Shown here: piece by piece, positions 25,385 to 37,110 of the stretch
Layout of the letters: every line of letters begins with the position of its first letter
Numbering within the stretch: the stretch's first letter is position 1
NCBI GenBank assembly: GCA_039654915.1
Contig: CM077593.1
Location: 113,199,413 to 113,263,412 of the forward strand
Source of the DNA: Aquilaria yunnanensis
Lineage: Eukaryota > Streptophyta > Magnoliopsida > Malvales > Thymelaeaceae
Direction of reading: 5' to 3'
DNA length: 64,000 nt
Position numbers and translations under genes: made by a program
The notes under the pieces: generated by a model
The model's database searches: none
Told to the model about the DNA's origin: nothing
The model's input: the letters and a program-made list of their open reading frames with translations, nothing else

Positions 25385-25387
<3 letters not shown>
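24377..25387. other. Distal upstream region of the glutaredoxin gene
   Basis: AT-rich, with no coding sequence and no recognised element. It ends at a long (TA)n tract. Confidence 0.4.
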
Positions 25388-25433
<46 letters not shown>

Positions 25434-25438
25434 TGCCC
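25388..25438. repeat. (TA)n microsatellite, about 51 bp
   Basis: Uninterrupted alternating AT, likely to vary in length between individuals. The IYIYIY-type translations across it are artefacts. Confidence 0.95.
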
Positions 25439-25570
25439 CTTTTGGAAAAAGTCCTTCTTGGTTAATTTCCACATGGAATTTGTGCTAACGAACAGCCAAA
25501 TAAAACAAACCAAACTGCTTAGCGCTTACGGGTTTTGGTTTGATCTTCCCCACTCAGCCGTACAAGGAAG

Positions 25571-25718
25571 TCAGAAGCCCGCATATGATTATGCCTAATA
25601 CATATCACCTTCGTTTCCACGTAGCTGCCCAACAAAGAACCAGTTCAGAAGCCCGCATATGATTATGCCTAATACATATCACCTTCGTTTCCACGTAGCT
25701 GCCCAACCAAGAACCAGT
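25571..25718. repeat. 74-bp tandem duplication upstream of the glutaredoxin gene
   Basis: The 25571-25644 block (TCAGAAGCCCGCATATGATT start) is repeated at 25645-25718 with a single base difference (AACAAAG versus AACCAAG). Each copy carries a CCACGTAG motif with an ACGT core. The near-identity indicates a recent event. It lies about 230-380 bp before the start codon. Confidence 0.95.
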
Positions 25719-25729
25719 CCACCAGTTTG

Positions 25730-25792
25730 TGACGCAACATTACCTCACCCACAGTTCCCGTGACGCACCAGAGTGCGTAACTACCGTTGACG
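25730..25792 (+). promoter_or_regulatory. Cluster of three TGACG motifs (TGA-factor/as-1-like)
   Basis: TGACG occurs at 25730-25734, 25761-25765 and 25788-25792, all on the + strand, about 160-220 bp before the glutaredoxin start codon. TGA-class bZIP factors bind TGACG, and Arabidopsis GRX480/ROXY19 is a salicylate- and TGA-responsive gene. The spacing is wider than a canonical as-1 pair. A TATA-like AATATAAT lies at about 25832. Confidence 0.5.
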
Positions 25793-25948
25793 TTAGAGTC
25801 TTCTCCCACCACTCCCTCCCCCACCTTTCACCAATATAATCATCCCTCTCCCCCGACGTTAGACCTCCCCCTTGGTCCTCTCTCCTCCTTGAGGTTAACG
25901 AAAAAGGCGCCCTCCCTAGATCTCCAAATCTTCCATTCCATCTCCTCC

Positions 25949-26365
25949 ATGCAAGAAGCTCTCCCTTATCGAACCTACGTCCAGTCCGCCTCCACGAGCC
26001 ATGATCCGGGGAGAGATGCTGTGGGACTAGGTGCCCCTGGAAGCGTGTGGAAGCTGGTGGCAGAGAATGCGGTGGTGGTGTTCGGGAGGCGCGGTTGCTG
26101 CATGTGCCATGTTGTGAAGAGGTTGCTGCTGGGTCACGGAGTGAACCCGGTCGTTTTCGAGGTGGATGAGGCGGAGGAAACGGTCACGATCGATCAGCTG
26201 TCGCAGATTGACGGTGAGAATGGGGGTGGTGGGGACCGGATGATTCAACTGCCGACGGTGTTCGTGGGAGGGAAGTTGTTCGGTGGGTTAGATAGGGTGA
26301 TGGCCGCTCATATTTCTGGTGAGCTGGTTCCTATTCTGAAAGATGCAGGGGCTCTCTGGTTATGA
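25949..26365 (+). CDS. GRXC9: CC-type glutaredoxin, GRXC9/GRX480 (ROXY)-like
   Basis: Small thiol-redox protein of the land-plant-specific CC class, which interacts with TGA bZIP factors in the nucleus and cytosol to link redox and salicylate or jasmonate signalling. Intact single exon, 138 aa, starting MQEALPYRTY. The frame is open further upstream but has no ATG there, and the family commonly starts MQ. Visible features: active site CCMC at residues 50-53 inside GRRGCCMCHVVKRLLLG, the cis-proline loop LPTVFVGG (Pro102), the GGLDRVMAAHISGELVP helix that shapes the glutathione site, and the C-terminal ALWL (135-138) needed for repression of TGA targets. The N-terminal 35 residues are variable, and a Gly-rich insert (GENGGGGD) precedes the Pro loop, as in GRX480 homologues. 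GC content is higher than in the surroundings, which is normal for intronless ROXY genes. The subclass assignment is by recognition, not by a tree. Confidence 0.93.
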   Translation: MQEALPYRTYVQSASTSHDPGRDAVGLGAPGSVWKLVAENAVVVFGRRGCCMCHVVKRLLLGHGVNPVVFEVDEAEETVTIDQLSQIDGENGGGGDRMIQLPTVFVGGKLFGGLDRVMAAHISGELVPILKDAGALWL

Positions 26366-29300
26366 TCCAAGTTTTCTGTCCTTTTAACTAATTAATTAGT
26401 TCGTCGCTCTTTTTCTCGTCCCTCCAGCGTTTTAATTCCCAGGAATTTTATGAGGATGGATCGATTCAGGTAGAGGATTTTGGCGCTTATATATTTCTGA
26501 TTGGGTTATAGCGTACGCAGTAAGTAAAGTAAAGGACTTGTAGATTGGTTGGTTTTGTTTTCTTACCTTGGGTGCTTGACTCTTGATTCTGGAAGATTGT
26601 GAAGTAAGCCATTGAACAGGTATTGCTTTTTCCAGATAAATGAAGAGAATTATGAGTATATGTGATTTTACTGGAATGTAAATTTTACCGTTAGAGAGAG
26701 TCGTATAATTAGGGAAGCGGAAACGATAACAGCACCGCCAAATAGCAACACCGCCTTTTACCTCGTGAGTTGTCTTATGTTTATTGGTCCTTTTGGGTAT
26801 TTATCTAATAGTAGTTGAAGTTCTAGAAGTTTGGTAATCTAGTTATTCTAGTCCTTAAAGTTTATTTTTTCATTCTCTTAAAAGTAATAAGAAATAGTCA
26901 TATTCTAGATGATTTTATCATAAGGTAATTAAACATCACTATTAAATCATTTTTTGGTCTATCACACATATTGTTTATAGTAAGATCCATATACAAAAAA
27001 AAAAAAAATCAACTTTTAGAATGATTAACAATTTCTTGGATGTTATCATAAAATATCAATTGCATTAATTGGCCTGAGACTTGTCATTTAAATATTTGTG
27101 TTTAACAATGTCTATGACTATTTTGGTACCAAAGCCAAATAAATATCGACTACATGCTTGGTTCTCATCAGTAATAAGAGTGTAAATAGCCGAAGTTCAC
27201 TTTATAAATATATGAAGATATTGTAAATTTTTAAATTTTATTAGAATAGGAATCTCGACGTAAATATGCCTATATATGAGATCTACATTTTGGACAGAAC
27301 AAGAGATTCATTGTTTCCAGACAGTAATTATTTCACATTTTTTGCATAACTATTATCTCTGTTCATCTTCAAAGATAGAATCCTTATTTGTAAAACTATT
27401 TAAAGTTTGAAATTACAGAGGTATTTTGGTAGGTAGTATTTGTTGGTGCGCGTAGCAGTACTCTTAGGGAAGTACTTACTCAAAACGGCAAACGACATGT
27501 ACACTCGTAAGTCGTAACCGCTTATCATGCCTCATCACTCTAAATTAAGTCTCAAGTGTACGCGCGCCACATCATACAATGAACAATACCAAGTCAAAAT
27601 TATAATTTGATAGTACGTTAGATATTATTAGGCTTCAGTTTGCAATTCCATAATATATAATTAATTATAGAAAATTCTTCATGCAGCACCACAACAAATT
27701 CTAGATTGGGTATCAAACTCTAAATCTCATTGATTTTTTTTTTCCACTTCCTTCTTAAATAAATAATTAGATAAAGTGATAAACATAGGAGCAACTCAAA
27801 AATCCAATGTCATTTTCTTAATCTTAACTGATCACAGATATATGTTAACCCTGAGCATACGTGTTTATCACGCCAAATTTGGATCAGGAAGTCAGAGTCA
27901 ACCACGCGGATTTCTTCTCACTTTGCTTTAAGATAATTAAAATTAATGCCCGGGCAAATTAATTAGCGTAACCTAAATTAATTAAACAAAAAAAAATCAG
28001 AAAATATGGCTTAGTGATTTCAGTCTATTTCCATATGTCACACATGTAGGAAATAAAAAAAATGTCACGAAAGTGACTAGATTTTCCAATATTTTTAAGA
28101 GGAATGATTGATACTATAATGCGCTTCTATGTTGACTTAAATTTTGGTGACTTGCCACAGGATTTAATTTTCGTAATAATCTAAATTGACTTCGAAACCT
28201 GCATCTTATTACCCAAAACGAATCCTGCCCTACATTTTGCCTTCGCTAGATTAATCTGTGTACCCACTACCCAGGAGGTATGCGGAGGATTGTCCTTATC
28301 TTTTTAACTCTGATCAACCTTTCGTAGGAAAAAAATACTTGTAAACTGAAAAATAACTAATTATTTAAATTTCCAAATAGTTATTTTAATGTCTTTAATT
28401 GATTAATAAACAGTTAATTATTGAACAAATCAAATTAATCTTTATTAATATTTTTTTCTCTCATATTTAACCTAATTACACTCTTGTCACGCTTTTAACT
28501 AACGGGTTTAAATAATAAGGAGAGAAATGGTGACTTTTCAAAATCATATACGAAAGAAAGTACAACTACAACAAAATTTCTAGTACAATTTCAAGAAAAA
28601 AGGCAATCCACCCTTAACTTGAAAATTTTGTACTTCTTCTCCAGTTTTCGTGTTTTACTTTAAATTTAGACGAAATGAAGGTGAAATGAAATGAACAAAG
28701 AAAAGGCAAATTCTCAGGGGTCTTATCCCTAACCTACATATGACATGACAAGATATGGGACAAAATAATTCATCCACATGACATCATGTCGTGCTTGCAT
28801 GGTCAACAGAATTCAACTCCTGGCTATCCTTCTTTTACAACCAGAAATAATAATTACTCTAAATTTCATTTTTTGGATTAAATACAAAACGCGTCTAAAT
28901 TACCTTTTACCTTTCTTATTAACGGGAATAGGAAACTATCATTAAAGAACGAACATGTATAAAGAACCGTTTTGCATTTATGCGCAATATAAAAAATAAG
29001 TGTCTAAATTTGAATCAAGTCTCTTAACTACACCATTTAGAACTCTAAAAAATTAAAATGACTCTTGCAAGTAGAAATCTAAAATTGTTTACAATCTCTG
29101 CTAGGATTTAGGAAATAATAACTCAATCATAAAAATATAAACTATATAAAAAAAAAAGGAGAGGAAATAAAACATTGGATATAATATAGTTCGGCTAGGT
29201 GCCTATGTCTATAAGGCAGCAATGACAAAAATTTCCACTGTTAATTACAAAAGATACACCACTTTAAGAATTTTACTTGAAGGAACACTCTTTCATACTT

Positions 29301-30089
29301 GTTTTGCTACCAACTACAATACTCTCAACTTGGAGTGGACACTTTTCACTCTAGTTGGGGAAGATGATTTTATTAGATGGTTAATTGATGAAATGAGTAA
29401 ATAATCTCTCCTTATATAGGTCAAGAAGAAAACCTCTAGATAACTTCATTAGTACTCTATCATCCACCACTCAACTACTCGTGATAAATTCTCTTTCATG
29501 AACCATCAACATGCATCTTTGTTCATGTATAATTGTAGAATCATCAAATTATTCTTAGAAAATTCTCATAAATCCCTTATTAGAAACCAAAATTCTGTTT
29601 ATAATATTATTTGTATTTTGGTTGGATATTTAATAGCCCCGTAACTGCTCAACAATGTTGCTGGCCCTTGAAAAAAACTGACTATTTCTTTTAGCCTATA
29701 TGTGATAAACAAAAAGTGCAAAGGCTGCACAATGGACTTTGCTTGCCGACTTGTTTTTCATCCTTTTGGCAAACAAATTCAATTCCTTCCTCAATCTCAA
29801 TGTTCACCTCCTAATCCGCAATCACCTCAAGATTGAGGGACTACACTCGGCAAAAATACTGACATCATGTGTTCAAGGTGAACAATCTCTAGTTGATGAG
29901 ATAATATAAGCCGAGGGATGTTAGCAAATGGATTCTAACCTTGCGAAAACAAATTAATAGCTTATCCATGCGTGTGAGAAATTTATTTTTTATATTTTTA
30001 GAGTATCTAACATCAACTTTTCATTTAATTTAAATTAGACAAGACATGTGCCTTCCAAAAACCTAAAGTATCTAGAAGATAGTTTGATA
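26366..30089. other. Glutaredoxin 3' UTR and intergenic DNA
   Basis: The first 300 bases are probably 3' UTR. The rest is AT-rich without supported genes. Around 29.15-29.45 kb the - strand resembles a copia LTR (a CCTATATAAGGAG TATA-like motif near 29405-29420 and a GTTCGGCTAGGTGCCTATGTC-like block), suggesting a retroelement remnant with no clear boundaries. Confidence 0.35.
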
Positions 30090-30371
30090 ATATTTGTGGC
30101 AACGTGCGGGTCTTTTTCGGGAGTCGCCACCAATCGGTTTTCACTCAGGTCGATTGGTCACCTTAAAATATGGTCTGCGAGAGTTCGGGGGTTCGGGAGT
30201 ACGGTTACGTTAAAACAACTTTGTTAAAACGCCCAAAATTGGCACCTTAGTTGATTTTAATTTTGTTTCGCTTTGCTTTTAAATAAATTTCAGTTAATTT
30301 TCAATCTAGAATTTTTAACTGAATTAATCGGATGTGGATTTTTGATAATTAATTTGTATAGAATTTTATAC

Positions 30372-30460
30372 TTCCGAACCATGGACTCTGCCGAGTCATT
30401 TGGACACGGAAGATTTTTATTCCGAACCATGGACTCTGCCGAGTCATTTGGACACGGAAT
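30372..30460 (+). repeat. 48-bp tandem duplication inside the solo LTR
   Basis: TTCCGAACCATGGACTCTGC is repeated 48 bases apart, each copy continuing through GAGTCATTTGGACACGGAA. A diverged third copy (CCATGGATCCTGGCGGATCA) stands alone near 31572-31600, so the unit predates part of the LTR's growth. Confidence 0.85.
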
Positions 30461-32019
30461 TTGGTGAAATTTAAACAATTTAATCCATATTGTAAATATG
30501 GATTTTTTATTTTAATGGAAGTAATTGTTATTTTAATTACTATTTTTGTAAGTCTTTTAAAATTTTAGGTTTTTTGTTAATGATCTTTAAAAGATCTTTC
30601 TTATTTCTTTTTATATTTTATTATTCTTTTCCTTCTTTCTTTATCTTTCTTTTCTTTTTCTTATCTTTCTTTTCTTTTTGATTTTTATCTTTCCTTTCTT
30701 TTATCTTTCCTTGTTTAATGAAGGATATTTATTATTTAAATAATTACTCAATTTATAAAAGAATTAAAAAGTAATTAATTTTTTTATAAGAAAGTTAATT
30801 AATTAATCTTGAGATTTATTTTATGTTTATTAAAAAAAGAAATAAATTAATTAAGAAAGATTTATATTTTATGTTATGTTTGTTCCTTTTATTTAATAAA
30901 AGATAAACAAAAAAATTATTAAATCAAGATCTTATTTATTCAGTAAAGAAACCAAAAATTATATGTATATTTTAAAATAATAAAAGTCTTAATATTTTAT
31001 TTTGTTTTATTTTGTTTTGATAAAAGATTAACCAAAAGTAATTGTTTAATTAAGAAAATAAAAAATTTATATGTATATTTTAAACAAAAGAAGAAAAGTT
31101 TTGATATTTATTTAATTTGTTTTGGAATAAAAGATTATTTAACCAAAAATTTATATGTATTTTAAAACAAAAGTTTTGATATTTATATTTTTCTGTATAT
31201 TCTTTTTTGTTTAATGAAAGATTTTTTTTAATTTTAATTTATATCTCTGAAAATATATAAGTCTAAAATATCTAAGAGAAAATTTAAATTTTTATTATTT
31301 ATTTTTATTATTTTCGAAATCATTTGACTAAGATTTTTATAAGGGAAACAAAAATTTATATCTTTTCATTATTTTAAAAAGAAATAAGTAAAAATATTAC
31401 TGAATAAAATATTGGCCCAAAATTTTTATTCTTTTTATTCTTTTTATTAATAAAGAAAAAAAACTAAAAAGTTATATTTTATTATTTTAATAAATAATTA
31501 ATATATTAGTCCAAAGTTTTTTATTTTTAATAAAGAAAAATTTATTTATATATTTAAAAATATTTCCAAGCCATGGATCCTGGCGGATCATTTGGTCATG
31601 GAGTTTTAATTTTTATTAAATTTTAATTATTTAATTAATTATTAATTCTAATTATAATTTTATTGGATTTTTCTTAAAATTTTAAATTTTAAAGATCATT
31701 ATTTTAAAGATATGTTTAAAAAAAATTGATTTGTATAATTTTTTAATCATGTTTGTTTATTAATCGAAAAGAATAAAAAGTTAACTTTTTGATATCTTTA
31801 AAGAAATAATAAAAACATGTATTCCAAAATATCAAAAGATAATTGGCTTTTAAATTTTTATTAGCCTTAATAATTAATTACAAAAGAATCTTCTTTTAGT
31901 TTTCATTCATTTATTTATTATTTATGGGTAAAGGTGAATTAAATGAAATAAATTATATAAAGGAAAATTAATAATAATAAAGTGGGGCTTTTTGGCCATC
32001 CACTTTAAAAATAATAATA

Positions 32020-32420
32020 ATAAAGGTTAGCAAAGTTAATTAAATTAATTATTAACAACAATAATAAAAAGTTAGTCAAGTTAATTAAATTAATTAATTA
32101 ACAACAATAATAAAAAGTTAGCCAAGTTAATTAAATTAATTAATTAACAACAATAATAAAAAGTTAGACAAGTTAATTAAATTAATTAATTAACAACAAT
32201 AATAAAAATTAGCAAAGTTAGTAAAGTTAGATGTTAATAACAATAAAAATAAAAGTTAGTAAGTTAGTTGAGGTAACAATAATAAGGTTAGTAGGTTAGT
32301 CATAATAATAATAAGGTTAGTAAGTTAGTTATAATAATAAATAATAATAAGGTTAGTCATAATAATAATAAGGTTAGTAAGTTAGTTATAATAATAACAA
32401 TAAAAAGAAGGGTTAGTAAT
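32020..32420 (+). repeat. Minisatellite arrays inside the solo LTR
   Basis: Roughly four copies of a unit of about 57 bp (AAAAAGTTAG, CAAGTTAATTAAATTAATT, AACAACAATAAT) pass into shorter repeats of AATAATAATAAGGTTAGTAAGTTAGTT type. Length change by slippage or unequal exchange is likely. Confidence 0.8.
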
Positions 32421-33442
32421 AATAACAATAATAAACAAATAAATAAACAAGTAAAAATTAAAAGGGTTAGGAATCAATTCTGCAAGAACAAAATAAAAAG
32501 TCAGTGACTAAAGTGAAAGAAATTGAAAAGATGATAGGTGAAACAAGGGTTTACCCTTAGAAATCAATTTTGAATTTCTGGGAACGAAAGAAACAGACGC
32601 GCGCGCAGGGGGGGGAAGGAGGGGCAGCTGGCGGCGGGGCGGCAGCGCGGCCAGGGGCAGGTGGGGACGGCGCGACGGCAGCGTGGGGGAGCGATGGGCG
32701 GCGGCGGGACGGCGTGGAGCGACGGGCAGCGAAGGAGAAGGAAGAAACAGAAAAAAAACGGAGGAAGAAGATGGTCTATACGTCAGAAGAGAAACTTTTG
32801 GGACTTTCTGGGAAAAGGAAAGAGGGCCAGGGACTAAGTCTGTAATTTTTATTTTTTCTAAAACGGAGCTCTAAGCTTTCTGTCTATTTTTTTATGTGTT
32901 CAGCACTGAATTTGAGGGGGTATTTATAGAAGGATCTTAGCTGAACTGTGGACGGATAAATTAATAAAAAATCTCAAACTTATATTTTAAATTGGTAAAA
33001 TGACAGTTTCAGTCCTTTACGTTACTCCAGCTCTGGATAAGCTCAGAAGCTTCTGATTTTGACAATTTTAACGTTTTCTGTCAATTTGGGCCAGAAACGT
33101 CCGTTTAGGCCCAAAATTGACGCGAAAAATTAACCAAAGCTCCTGAAACTTTCAGAATTTGTCAATTTTGTCCGAAACTTCTCAATTTTGTCATTTTTAC
33201 CTCAAACGTTTAATTTTTTGTCATTTTTTCTGAAATTTTATTTTTATTTCAAACACATACATATTCACACATATATTATTTTAAATCAAAATCTTCTCAA
33301 AATAAAAATATATTTTAAACTAATTAACATAATTAAAATTTTTTAGCAATAATAATAATAATAATAATAATTTTTTTAATTAATTTTTTTTTTTTAAATC
33401 TTTTCAAAAAAAGGCCGGACGAAATTGGGTGTCAACAATATT

Positions 33443-35300
33443 GTTTAACAGTTTAAGTTATCATTTTTTCCATTAAATGTAAAACATTTTTTTTCCTTAC
33501 ACCAAGGGAGAAAAGTGAAACAGCCAATTCAGAAAAGGCTAACAGGAGTATAATTTAAGTTCACATCTTTTTTGGTTTGACCTAGTCAACTTTTTCAACT
33601 GGCTTGGATGTTGCCACCCTTTACAACGAAATTGCCAAAAATGCCATCCTACCTATCTTACCTCAATCCTCCGCCCATGTCCACCCCTTACCCTGACGGT
33701 GATCGCTCCCTTCCGTACCTCCCATCGACCCTAATCTGATGGCCAAAGTCCCAAATAGCCGAGGTCCGCGTTGCATCGTGGATTTAGTCTCGACCAGAGA
33801 ATGGCTTATCACCGTATCGCATCTTGGATTTAGCGTAGATCAGCGGTATGGGAGGCAGGGAAGGCGTTGGGGGTCCATTGGGAACGGTGTAGGTGAACGG
33901 GTGGATGGGGAGCATTATGGTTCACGGTGGAAAGCCAAGTACGGTTCGGGGGGTTGGGTCACGCGATTAACAATCCAGATGAGGAATCAAAAGGCAATTT
34001 TGCAATATTGGTGGAAGAACCAATGGCTTGCTTTCGCCAAGTCAACCTGGAAAAGTCCCTACCTTAATTCGAATTAAGCCAAGCCGAATTGAGCCATTTC
34101 TAAAATACAAGGAGCTGAACTTGGGGGTGGGTGCGCGGCTGTACACATATACAAAGTTTGTAACTCAAAATTTAACACGACACTTTTTAAAATTTTTAAA
34201 ATTGTTAGATATTGAATCTAAACTAAAAATTTATATATGATTTTTTTAATATATAAAAATAAACTATCATAAAAAAGTTATTATCTATCTTATTTTTCAA
34301 TTGCACAAAATTCTAGCAACAACTTTAAATTATTTTATGCCGTTCTAATACTAATTCCAATATGCAATTGAGTTTTACTTTAACTAGAAACAGACCACTC
34401 CATAGGACCATAGCCGGTAGCCAACCAAGAAAACAGAATAGTTACACATATCAAAAGCTTGAAAAGAAAGGGAATGTAAAAGAGAGATTGCAGTAAAATA
34501 TTAAAAGGATAAAAGATACTAGAGCCCCTTATTAATTATAAAAGTTACAGATAGATACCTAACTTTTATTTTTCTACAACTTCTCACATATTTAACAACT
34601 CAATGAAAGTCTTAAAAATTCTAGGGGGCGGCTGCCACCACCGTCCCTAAGAAGCTACACGCGTAGGTACTAATTGATAATAAATTAGTACGTATATACT
34701 CTCTCCCTAAAAAAAACTTATGTTGGATAGTGATTTCTAAGTATAAGTTATTAGTGATTATTTTGATATTTAGTGATTGTTCGCTCAACTTATATATAAA
34801 TTGAAAATTATGTATAAAGAAATTCATAAATTATTTTCTAACCATTTTTTGTAAAAAATTAGATATGTTTTATTGATTTTTCCTTTTATTGGTTGGGTAT
34901 GTACAAAAATTTATCTAAAAAATTAATTACTTTTTAAAAAAATTATTCAAATGATTATTAATTAGATAGAGTGTATGTTATCAAATGACATTGATTTTAG
35001 ACCAAAATAAAAAATAAAAATAATTAATTATTTTAATGGTTTTAGATTTTTTCCAAGCAAAAAGTTAGCAATGCAGTCAAATCCAATGGGTTTTTTTAAA
35101 TCCAACTGAAAGATATCATTCATGCTATATGTCTAAATTATTTCTTCTGTTTGTTTCATTGGTTGTATTTTTGTTTGGTCCTCGGCAGTTCTTGGTAATA
35201 GTAAATTGATTTACTATTTTTCAGTTTTTTACCGGCAGAAATGTACTCTCAGTGCATTGTATGCACACCTGTATTAATATAATAATTATAAAATTGTCAC
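33443..35300. other. Intergenic DNA with a possible degraded TIR element
   Basis: Sequence near 33590-33645 is loosely inverted relative to 33975-34053; both contain a GAAATTGCC or GCAAAATTGCC block and a GTCAACTT or TCAACCTG block. They flank a GC-richer interior, which would fit an old Pack-MULE-like element. No target duplication was established. 34.1-35.3 kb is AT-rich with nothing recognised. Confidence 0.3.
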
Positions 35301-35329
35301 AATATCTTGAATAACATCTTTTTATGAAA

Positions 35330-36130
35330 TAAAAAATATTTTATGAAACAACAACTTCTTGTGAACGTAACAACTTTTCTTATTGAAATGAACAATATTT
35401 AATTTGGCATGTAGGGATAAAAGTGATCGCGTGACCTAGAGAATTAATGTTATTTGCTTTTATGTATATATATAGCAATATTTCATTTAGCTACTAAATG
35501 AACAATATTTTATGGACAAAAAATTCTAAAAAATATATAGAACAACATTGTTTATTGACAGAAATGATTGATATTATATGAATCAATAATTGTTAAGAAA
35601 GGAACAAAAATTATTTTTAAATTAACGACAACTGTTATAGAACAATAGTTGATATATGATGAACAACACTAGTAGTACAAAAAAATAAAAAAAAATAGCA
35701 ATTGGTATGTGAGAAATAATAGTGGCAGAACCTAGAAAACAAATGCTGTTTTCTTCTACATATATAGTAGAATTTCATCATATTTACCAAAACTATCATT
35801 TCTTGTTCATTAAGTCAATATTGCTATTTATTTTATTTGGTTTACTGTTCAATTAGCTGATATTGTTGTTTCAAGTTGAGATCATTGTATTTTTAGATGA
35901 TATTACTATTTATTTACTATTGTTGTTTAATTGCTTGATATTGTTGTTTATTTGGTCTAGACTGTTGTTTATCCATTCATGTTTGTTGTTCCATGTGCTT
36001 TAGTTTATATTGCTATTATTTTAGTCATATTGTCATTCCCTTCACAATTGTTATTCATTTGGTCAATATTATTATTCCATTTGATTGATAGTGTTATTCA
36101 TTTGATCAATATTAGTATTCCTTTAGTTGG
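35330..36130. repeat. Degenerate ~30-bp repeat array that switches strand
   Basis: In the left half (to about 35680) AACAATATT or AACAACA motifs recur. In the right half (from about 35800) the reverse-complement form recurs at roughly 30-base spacing, as in TTCATTTGGTCAATATTATTATTCC and TTCATTTGATCAATATTAGT. The two halves therefore form a loose, large inverted repeat. No coding sequence. Confidence 0.5.
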
Positions 36131-36139
36131 GCTTCTTGT

Positions 36140-37110
36140 TTCTACATTTGAAAAGATGGTTGTCCTACATCTGAACACACATCACACAAAAGCAAAATGA
36201 GATTGAAAAAAACCAACAAATTAAGTTAGACACAGCAGTAAAAAGCATTTACTTATAATGATACTTATAAATCTTATTTTCCAATTAAGGGTATTGAAGT
36301 ACCAAAATACCATTAATTGAGAGTTAAGATTCATATGTACTTCAACAAGGAAAAAACTCTAATTTTATTTCACTAAGGGGAAAAAAGTGATGTTCGTAAG
36401 CCTTGGAACCAACTTCAAGACCTTGCTAGGATCCTAGCCTTCATATTCTGGGAACTATTCTTGTCTCGATGATCAAACGCATTGAAACCAACTTCAATGT
36501 TGTCCCGAGGCCTTTCACACCGAGTCCTTTTCTATGACTAACAAAATGGGATTTCGCAAGTCCAAATCTAATACAACAATTTCGCAGGAAATTGACCAGA
36601 TCCGTCACAAATAAGCTGAATGACAGAACTATAAATACATGGGAGTTAAGAGTGCAACACATGGATTAAGCCAGTGGTAGAACTAGAATTTTTAAATCGG
36701 ATGGATGAGCACGAGCAGCATGGAGGAGAGTGTGGTGAGACAATAACGAGGTTAAATGGAAGTAACGTTTTAGAATATTGTGAAATTAGGATCCATATAC
36801 GATTCTAAATTACAATCAATACTAATATTTAAATTCTAAATTTTTTTCAAATAAAATAACCAAAAGATATAAGACTTCAAAATTTCACACAAAAAAAAGT
36901 ATAAAAAGCATATTTTTGATAAAATTAACACTTCTATTAGTGATTAACATGACATATTTGAAACTTTTAAACTTAACTTGATTTATGAAGTTTAATGGCT
37001 AAAATAGGCTGACCTGTAATTTAAGGGTTAGCTATGCCAATTAAATAAAGTTGAAGAGTTAATGTTGCATTTAAGTTATGATTTTAAGAAAAAAAAATAC
37101 TAAAAAAATA
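36140..37110. other. Intergenic DNA
   Basis: AT-rich, with no supported gene. A CCAGTGGTAGAACTAGAATTT motif near 36671 resembles the end of a CAGTGGCGGAGC-type MITE, but its partner end was not found. Confidence 0.3.

Larger units (their letters stand above)
30095..33437 (+). mobile_element. Solo LTR (about 3.3 kb), probably Ty3-gypsy
   Basis: It begins TGTGGCAACGTGCGGG and ends GGGTGTCAACA, is flanked by a perfect 5-bp duplication ATATT (30090-30094 and 33438-33442), and has no internal domain. A TATA-like GGTATTTATAGAAGG at about 32919-32933 fits an LTR promoter transcribing rightwards. The opening block (TTTTCGGGAGTCGCCACC) is familiar from very long LTRs of plant gypsy (Tat/Ogre-like) elements; that family call is from memory. 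It includes a GC-rich island (about 32590-32780), long AT-rich tracts and two tandem-repeat zones. An open frame across the GC island looks like composition rather than a gene. Confidence 0.85.

Noticed and set aside
25287..25598. Open frames with long Ile-Tyr repeats
   Set aside because: They are translations of the (TA)n microsatellite.
25787..25948. Extension of the glutaredoxin frame to a longer 192-residue protein
   Set aside because: There is no ATG in the extension; the upstream start would be a TTG. The ATG at 25949 gives the expected family length and N-terminus.
32000..32420. Regularly spaced repeats suggestive of a CRISPR array
   Set aside because: Plant nuclear context, AT-rich minisatellite inside an LTR, no unique spacers of constant length and no cas genes.
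32570..32845. Open frame of 91 codons rich in Gly, Ala, Arg and Lys
   Set aside because: It lies in the GC island of a solo LTR just upstream of the LTR's TATA-like motif. Composition explains the open frame and no domain is visible.
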